This document shows, in pieces, positions 58,001 through 64,000 of a DNA stretch of 64,000 nucleotides. Position 1 is the first letter of the stretch. Every line of letters begins with the position of its first letter. The notes beneath the pieces are model-generated. The model was not told the origin of the DNA. It made no database searches and was given only the letters and a program-made list of their open reading frames with translations. Made by a program: the position numbers and the translations under genes. This stretch comes from Chytridium lagenaria (taxonomy: Eukaryota > Chytridiomycota > Chytridiomycetes > Chytridiales > Chytridiaceae), in the NCBI GenBank assembly GCA_025449115.1, contig JAHLKC010000007.1:1-64000 (forward strand). The letters are read 5' to 3'.

Positions 58001-59274
58001 TGAGGGATACTTTTTGGGGGGACGGGTTTTAGAGAGTGTTGGGAAGGGGTTGTTGACACCGCCTGATGTGGGGTTGAGGTTGTTTTTGATGGCGGCCAAG
58101 AGTGCGGATGAGACGGGTTTGAGGAGTTGTCGTATGAGTTTTTCGTGCAGGTGAGAAGAAGAAGAAAGGGGGGGTGTTGGTGTTTATGGGGTTTGTGCGG
58201 TTTTTTGCTCTTTTACATTTATTTTTTTTCGTTTGTTTCACGGGGGTTGGTTTTTTTAGTATTATTTATGTTGAGGAGTTCGGTTTCCAATCGAGTTTGT
58301 GTCAATGTTATTTTGAAGGGTTGGCGGAGGGATGAAGGGCAGTGGTGTCGAGCAATTAGGTTGTGAAGGTGACTTTACTGACACTTTTTATATAGGCTCT
58401 CACCATATACGAGGAAGCCATTTCCGACTCCAAATCGCAAACGGCCGCCATCACTCTTATCATTGGCACGCTCTACAACACGACGATATTCGGCTACGAG
58501 AACTACGAGACGTTGATAACCAAATGCACGGTGCATTGTTCGCGACTCTTGAAACGCGTGGATCAGTGTCGGTTGATGACGGTTGCGTCGCATTTGTTTT
58601 GGGCGGGAGTGGAAGGAGGGAGTGGGGATGAGGGGGGTGGGAGTGATGAGGAGGCTGTGAGGAGGGTGAGAGAGATGGGGGGAGTTGTGTATCGGGATGG
58701 GAAGAAGGTGTTGGAGTGTTTGCAGAAGGCGTTGAAGGTGGCGGATGGGAGTGGGGGAGGGGATGTGGAGATGTTTGTGGAGATTTTGGAAAAGTATGTT
58801 TGGTATTTTGAAAAGAGGAATGATGCGGTAAGCCTATACATCTTATTTATAATGATTTTTTTTTTTTCTTTTTTCTTTTTCTTCTTTTTTTTTTCTTCTC
58901 TTTATTTATTTATTTATTTTTTTTGGCGAGGGCTTCCGAGGTATTAACGCATTACTTTTTAGATTACGGTGAAATACCTCAACTCTCTTATTGATCTCAT
59001 TCAAACCAACCTCGCCAACGTTGACGGTCCTTCCGTCGTTCCCTCCTCTCAAGGCCATACACGCACGTCCTTGTTCTCTGCAGGTGGTGTTGGGGAGCTG
59101 ATGGTGGCGAAACGAGTGCCAGAGGGGGTGGTGAGACATTTTGGGAACCTTGTGGAGCATTTGAGGAGGATGCAGGAGGAGGAGAGTGGGCGGGGTGGTG
59201 GTGCTGGGTTTGGGGGAGGGTTTGGGGGAGGAATGGGTGGGAGGTGGGGGGAGATTGATGTGGGAGGGAGGTAG
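55015..59274 (+). CDS. VPS35: Retromer subunit VPS35
   Basis: VPS35 is the solenoid scaffold of retromer, which retrieves cargo from endosomes. The ATG at 55,015 gives [13 protein letters not shown], then [20 protein letters not shown], the conserved VPS26-binding start. A ~290-bp intron leads to [20 protein letters not shown] 50-bp intron (55,568-55,617) then joins YYEL to [59 protein letters not shown] and [20 protein letters not shown] follow. In the C-terminal half are [58 protein letters not shown] and [20 protein letters not shown]. The end is a Gly/Arg-rich tail ([20 protein letters not shown]), stop at 59,272-59,274. Several introns are visible, one with a T22 run near 56,650. Slips occur near 57,200 and 58,110. 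Confidence 0.92.
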
Positions 59275-59895
59275 TGGTTTTGTTTATAGGGTTTTGTTTT
59301 TGTTTTTTTTGTTTGTTGCTTGTTTTTTGGAGAGTGGGGGAGGAAGGGGGTTCCGTTATGGATATTGCTTTTTTTCTTTCTTGACATTCGGGGAGGCTGA
59401 CTCGTTATTTTGATTTTTTTATTTGACGTGATTTAAGGAATGCTTTTTTTTTTTTTGATGTAACTTGTTGAATTGATTTGGGTATGCGTTTTTGAAATCA
59501 AGGAACTTTCATAAAAAAATCGAACGTTGTTATCAAGCCAATAAATGCACATGATGGTAAAACGTTGGCTGTGGAGGTTTGTCATTTTTTATCATAGCGT
59601 TAAAGGCGTTTTGTTTATTGAGAGGTTGGAGAATCAGCTAGGAGGATAGTTTGGTGAACAAAGTCATGAGAAGTAAGTAAATGAGACAGGAATAAAGCAA
59701 ATCTCCTTCCAACAAAAAAGAATAGATCCATGAAGAGAGTTTTAAAGATTTATGGCAAAGACCAAATATAAATGTTGGAAGGAACATTGAAAAAAAAAAA
59801 ATAAAAAAAAAAAAAAAAAATCAAAAGTAAAAGATTGTTTTAAATGTAAAATTAAAAAAAGAAAGAAAAAAGCAATGGTATGGAGATGTCAATGT
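59275..59895. other. Convergent 3' spacer with poly-A tract
   Basis: About 600 bp between converging genes, with long T runs and an A-rich tract at about 59,790-59,822. No gene was seen. Confidence 0.45.
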
Positions 59896-60850
59896 TTATG
59901 TTTGACCGGCCGTGTTGTCGACAATCGTGTTTGTACTAGATGATGATGATGATGATCCAGCAGCCCTTTGAAGCAAAGATCCACGCGACATGGTAGCATG
60001 ATGATGGTTCGAGGTATTTGCGACAATGAAATCATGGTCCTTGTCCATATCCACATACGGCAAAGACGACCTTTTCTGATGATGATGATGGAATTTCTGA
60101 GACTCTCCTCTCAACCTTGCTCCCAATCGATCCCACTTTTTCCTCCTCACCAAGAACGCGGCCAAGACCAAGAGCAAGGCAATGACGATACAACAGCCGA
60201 CAAGGATTCCAATGATGGACGCGATGGAGAGGGAGGAGGAGGAGGGAGGGAGGTCAGGAGAGATTGTGATGAGACCGGTAGCGAGGTCTTGAGGGAATAG
60301 ACCGGGTGGACAGGCTTGTGGACATGAGGTTGAGGAGGGGGAGTCGATGCAGGCGCATGCGGTGAGGATGCGGATAGAGTATGGACCGGGGGTGACTTTG
60401 AAGGGGAGGGAGAGAGAAGAGATGGAGGGGGAGCGGTAGGTGCGGACGGATTCAAAGGAGGAGTCAAAGATGGGTTGGGAGGGGGTGATGAAGAAGAGGG
60501 AGTAGTTTGTTGTAGAGACGATTTGGGCGTAGACAGAGTAGGTTGCTATATATGAGATGATTCAATGAATGAATAAATAAATAAATAATAAAAGAGTTTT
60601 TTTTTAAAAAGAAAAAAAGGGATGAACAAAGAAACAAATAAGTAAAATAAAAAACATATAAATAAAACAATAAACAAATAGCAGTATGAATACCTCTTTT
60701 TGAATTTAAATTATTTGGTAATGTGTCTGTGAGAGTCTTGTTGAGAGTCCACTCAAAGACGATGGGTGTTTGAGAGAGAGTGATGGATTCATTGAGCAAA
60801 GGTTTTGGTGAGGAGATTGTTCATGGAGAATGATGCTTGTGAGAGTAGTA
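59896..60850 (-). CDS. Predicted single-pass membrane protein with Cys-containing outer part
   Basis: The last exon (about 60,545-59,896) is clear: YSLFFITPSQPIFDSSFESV, then SIRILTACACIDSPSSTSCP, a Ser-rich stem, and a membrane segment SIIGILVGCCIVIALLLVLA followed by VRRKKWDRLGARLRG. This gives a type I layout, with a Cys-bearing outer part and a short basic cytosolic tail ending SSSTNTIVDNTAGQT. Upstream, an exon near 60,800-60,697 reads LNESITLSQTPIVFEWTLNK with N-glycosylation sites (NES, NKT). No signal peptide or ATG could be fixed; the 5' limit is an estimate. No family is recognised. It could be a sensor or adhesin-like surface protein. Confidence 0.5.
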
Positions 60851-61340
60851 CCTAATACAGATTATAGTGATGCGTGGGTAGAGTATAAATAAATAGTTAA
60901 TAAAGAGTAGAATAGAGTAGAGTAGAGTAGAGTAGATAATAGTTAATGAAGAGTAGAATATGAATAGTATAAACGAGAGAGTAGATATGTATAAAAGTAG
61001 TAATAAATAGAAAAGAGGGAAGTAATGAATGAATACTTGTTTATAGATAAATACATTACATACAAATAGAATAGAATATATGTTATACTGTTGGAGTATA
61101 ATTAGTTGGCTATATAGTATTATATATTTAATAGAATGTTGTTTGCTTATCCATCATTCATTCATTCATTCCTATTCCTTGATGTGTGTAACCATCTATA
61201 TTGATCATGTATATTCTGTAATAATAATAAATTATTATTATTAAATAAAAGATATCTGACAACTTGGTATGCATGCATGGCATATATTATGGATGTACAA
61301 TAGTATGAATTATAAATAATTAAATTAATATTCAACAAAG
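60851..61340. repeat. A/T-rich spacer with AGAGT microsatellite
   Basis: About 490 bp of A/T-rich DNA. An AGAGT pentanucleotide run lies at about 60,905-60,936, with ATTC and TAA repeats further on. It probably contains promoter sequence for the downstream gene, but no element was identified. Confidence 0.6.
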
Positions 61341-63197
61341 ATGTCTCATCAACACCTTTTATTACTACATCATCATCATAATAATGAGTATCATGCTCAC
61401 ATGTATTCTATCTATGCATTAGAGACATTTGCAAGTAAAGAACAAGAATATTATTTATATTCATTAGATTGTACATATATATATATTTATATATTATTGT
61501 TTATTCTATTATTATTGTTTATTTTTATTGTTTATTTCTATATTTGTTATTATTAGTAGGAGTAATAGTAGTAATAGTAGTAGTATTCGTATGCTACTCT
61601 ACTCTATGTTATTCTATTCTATTTCTATTTTATTCTATTACATTCTATTACTAATCCCATTCAATTCAATTAGTATTCTCTCTACTACAACACCATCATC
61701 AACTACAGCACATCTTTATTCCTTCTTTACACTCAACATCACAAAAGGAATTCAACGTCACCTACTGTGCTCAGTGTCTGCAAGAGGTCGACTCCTGGTA
61801 TCTACATCTCACCAGTCAGAATCATTCCATCAAGTCTTTGTTTGGTACACCATCATCATCATCAGCATCATCATCAGCATCATCATCATCTTCACCAGTG
61901 GTAAAGAACAAGAAAAATGGAGGTATGTCATTTTGACCCAATACTCTCTCCTTCTCTTTTTTTAATGTCTGTCTATCTGTCTGGAACAATAATCTACCAC
62001 CCATTGTCGCTTACTACACTAATCAACTACCTATATACTAACTACCTACTAATTTTTACACTTGATAGGTGACAAGGATGTCGTCCAACAAGCCATGGCT
62101 GTTTTGAAAAACGCACCTGGACTCGAAGTCCCCAAAGCCACATCCATGTACTGGAAGAGCATCACTGCACTATGGAACGCAAGAGAGATTTTCCTCACTG
62201 CACTCTGTCTCACCCGTCTCGCTCGATTACTTCAACCGTGGAACAATACAAACACGGCGCTTCCGTTCACGGGTTTAACCGCCTCTCAAATCAAGGCAAC
62301 CTTGTTTCAAGCACATTTGGGACTTGCCCGGATCTTGTCCTTTTGCGATCCAGTGGCATCAGTAGATCGGTACATTTCTGCATTAGAGTGTCGGTATTTT
62401 GATGGAGCACCTGATACAACCATACCAGATTTATTAAAGGTATTATAAATTATTTTGTTTTGTAAAAAGAAGTTAAATGTTGGGTTTTTGTTGTTTTTTT
62501 TTGGTTAAATATCTAAAGTTTGTTGATTTAGGCATCTGCTAACATGTCTGATCTGGAGCATTTATTTGCCTTGCATCAAAACTGCATTCAAAAGCACGTC
62601 TATCCCTCTGCTGATAAACAACCACCGGCTGACAAGAAATCCGCGTTGGAGATGTTGCTGCAGGAAGCTGCGCGGTACAGTTCCGGCGTATGTTCAGCAT
62701 CACCAGCGGTGCGGTTAGCCGCAGTCTCATTCCATTTCCTTGCAGCAAGTGTTGCAGTCATCGCATCGAGAACGCATGATGCTGTGCAAGGGTTGAGAGA
62801 TTTAGGGAAAATGTTTGAGGGGATGCAGATGATTTGGGTGACGAGTGATTTATGTGGATTGGCGGCGGGGTTGGCACAGGGAAAGGAGCAGGCAGCGTTG
62901 TTGTTGGAGGCTTCTGTGCTTGCTATTGAGGCAGGGGATAGAGTTAGAGCGAAGCGGATGGAAATGAGTCTACGTGAAAAGTTAAAGGATGAAGGATGGT
63001 TGGAGGATAGTGATCGTGACATGATAAAAGTCACAGCTGATGTTCTTCAAGCGTCGTATTCGCTGGATGGTGCTCGCTTGAAGGTAGATCTGGAGATTCG
63101 TCTTGATGAGCTTGAAGACGCGTTGGCGTCAACAAGGTCCTTGACATTGCTTCGCAAAGCATCACAACTTGTCCATCACGAGATTGAAGCTTTTTGA
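61341..63197 (+). CDS. Uncharacterised helical protein
   Basis: The likely start is the ATG at 61,341 (MSHQHLLLLHHHHNNEYHAH), with ETFASKEQEYYLYSLD before an intron (about 61,472-61,670). The next exon (YSLYYNTIINYSTSLFLL) changes frame near 61,770 into CAQCLQEVDSWYLHLTSQN and a Ser/Ala run coded by ATC/AGC repeats (61,850-61,893). After an intron (about 61,922-62,068) come VVQQAMAVLKNAPGLEVPKA and REIFLTALCLTRLARLLQ. A further intron (about 62,439-62,531) leads to MSDLEHLFALHQNCIQKHVY, then AAVSFHFLAASVAVIASRTH and a helical end, RKASQLVHHEIEAF, stop at 63,197. The C-terminal ~330 residues look alpha-helical, perhaps TPR-like. No function is assigned. Confidence 0.6.
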
Positions 63198-63276
63198 ACT
63201 CAAAAAAAAAATAATATTTACCTATAAGATACCAATTTAAAACAAAGTAAAACATTATTTGACCTTCCATCATCAG

Positions 63277-64000
63277 ATGACCAAAACGTTGACGTTGTCC
63301 ATTGTCGTTGCTGCATTGACAGCGTTCCAGTTTGGGTTTCATTCGGGGGTCATTAACCAGCCTAGAGATGCTATCGTAAGTATAGGGATGGATGGTTAAA
63401 CCCTTTCCATGTGAAGGCATTTTTGGAGGCGCGCTTTTTGTTGACTCTCTTTTTTCCTTTGTGGCATGGGTTTTGTAGAGTAACTGCACGTTACCGACTG
63501 TAGAGGGGTCCCTCCCGGACTGCATTCCCATGGATGACTGGCAGGTAAGAAAGTTGCTTCAACACAAAGTTTGGAAAAGAACCTCCTGTGCCCCTTTCCC
63601 CCGAAACCATACTCACCTCATGCTTGGCACCTTAGTGGGGTTTCTTTGTATCTGTTTTCCTCCTCGGCGGCATCATAGGTGGTCTCACTGGCGGTTACTT
63701 TACCTCCTCCTTTGGTCGTCGCCGCGTCATTCTTCTCGACAACATTGCGTTTGTCGCATCCGGTCTGTTACTCGCCTTTGCACCAAGCGTCTGGCAATTG
63801 TATCTTGGACGGTTCATTGGTGGACTTGGAGCAGGGATTGGGACGGTGGTTGTTCCGCTTTATATCAGTGAGGTGTCGCCAATGGATAGGAGAGGCGCTT
63901 ATGGAAGTTTTAATCAACTTGCTATTGTGGTTGGGGTGCTTGTTTCGCAGGTTGCTGGGGTTTGGTTGTCGAGTACAGAGGGATGGAGGCGGTTGTTGGG
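63277..64000 (+). CDS. MFS sugar transporter (SLC2/GLUT-like), partial
   Basis: This is a facilitative or proton-linked hexose transporter of the sugar-porter family, cut by the right edge. The ATG at 63,277 gives MTKTLTLSIVVAALTAFQFG and FHSGVINQPRDAI, the typical first membrane helix followed by the GxxxGVIN loop. An intron (63,377-63,478) leads to SNCTLPTVEGSLPDCIPMDD in the outer loop. A second intron follows, then VFLLGGIIGGLTGGYFTSSF and GRRRVILLDNIAF, which includes the GR(R/K) signature between TM2 and TM3. LYLGRFIGGLGAGIGTVVVP, PLYISEVSPMDRRGAYGSFN and QLAIVVGVLVSQVAGV are the PESPR-region-like family blocks that follow. The last 400 bases are one open frame. Confidence 0.9.

Overview
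The window looks like nuclear DNA from a fungus, most likely an early-diverging, possibly zoosporic (chytrid-type) lineage. Fungal-type genes (Ctf4/And-1, a Rsc7/Swp82-domain protein, Trm61, Pex14, AVT3-type transporter) are cut by many short GT-AG introns, mostly 50-100 bp. Spacers are rich in A/T runs and microsatellites, and spacing is compact (often below 400 bp). No rRNA, tRNA, CRISPR array or bacterial-type operon was seen. The lineage call is inference. Conserved reading frames are repeatedly broken by one-base slips, often in or beside homopolymers (for example in the SPC3, Rsc7-domain, DDHD lipase and 26.7-30.3 kb genes). This suggests an unpolished long-read assembly more than general gene decay, so exon limits here are approximate.

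Layout. 0-5.1 kb (-): Ctf4/And-1 replisome hub, running off the left edge. 5.5-8.8 kb (+): SEL1-repeat protein. 9.2-11.0 kb: a divergent pair, signal peptidase subunit SPC3 (-) and SRP14 (+), both serving ER protein targeting. 11.6-14.8 kb (+): chromatin protein joining a Rsc7/Swp82 domain to several PHD fingers. 15.2-19.4 kb (-): DDHD-type phospholipase and Pex14. 19.5-21.0 kb (+): Trm61 tRNA m1A58 methyltransferase. 21.1-22.5 kb (+): a degenerate Fanzor/TnpB-like ORF, the best candidate for a mobile or RNA-guided element. 22.6-26.1 kb (-): glucosidase II alpha subunit. 26.7-33.3 kb (+): two disordered uncharacterised proteins with an F-box-like relic between them. 34-39.9 kb (-): a long, poorly preserved gene with an RGG/Pro-rich N-terminus and PPR-like helical C-terminal stretches. 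40.0-43.1 kb (-): Angel/CCR4-type nuclease and nucleoside hydrolase, 2 bp apart. 43.4-44.5 kb (+): rhomboid protease. 45.1-47.7 kb (-): AVT3-type vacuolar amino-acid transporter. 47.7-51.5 kb: gene-poor. 51.5-52.7 kb (-): C2H2 zinc-finger protein. 54.2-55.0 kb (+): nicotinate phosphoribosyltransferase lacking a visible N-terminal half. 55.0-59.3 kb (+): retromer subunit VPS35. 59.9-60.9 kb (-): single-pass membrane protein. 61.3-63.2 kb (+): uncharacterised helical protein. 63.3 kb to the end (+): MFS sugar transporter, cut by the right edge.

Functional themes are mostly housekeeping: ER entry and glycoprotein processing (SPC3, SRP14, glucosidase II), chromatin and replication (Ctf4, Rsc7-PHD), endomembrane and vacuole traffic (VPS35, AVT3, DDHD lipase), peroxisome import (Pex14), RNA metabolism (Trm61, Angel/CCR4) and nucleoside/NAD salvage (nucleoside hydrolase, NAPRT). 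The accessory signals are the Fanzor-like ORF, the Rsc7-PHD fusion, the PPR-like gene and a 12-bp inverted repeat carrying two ACGCGT boxes.
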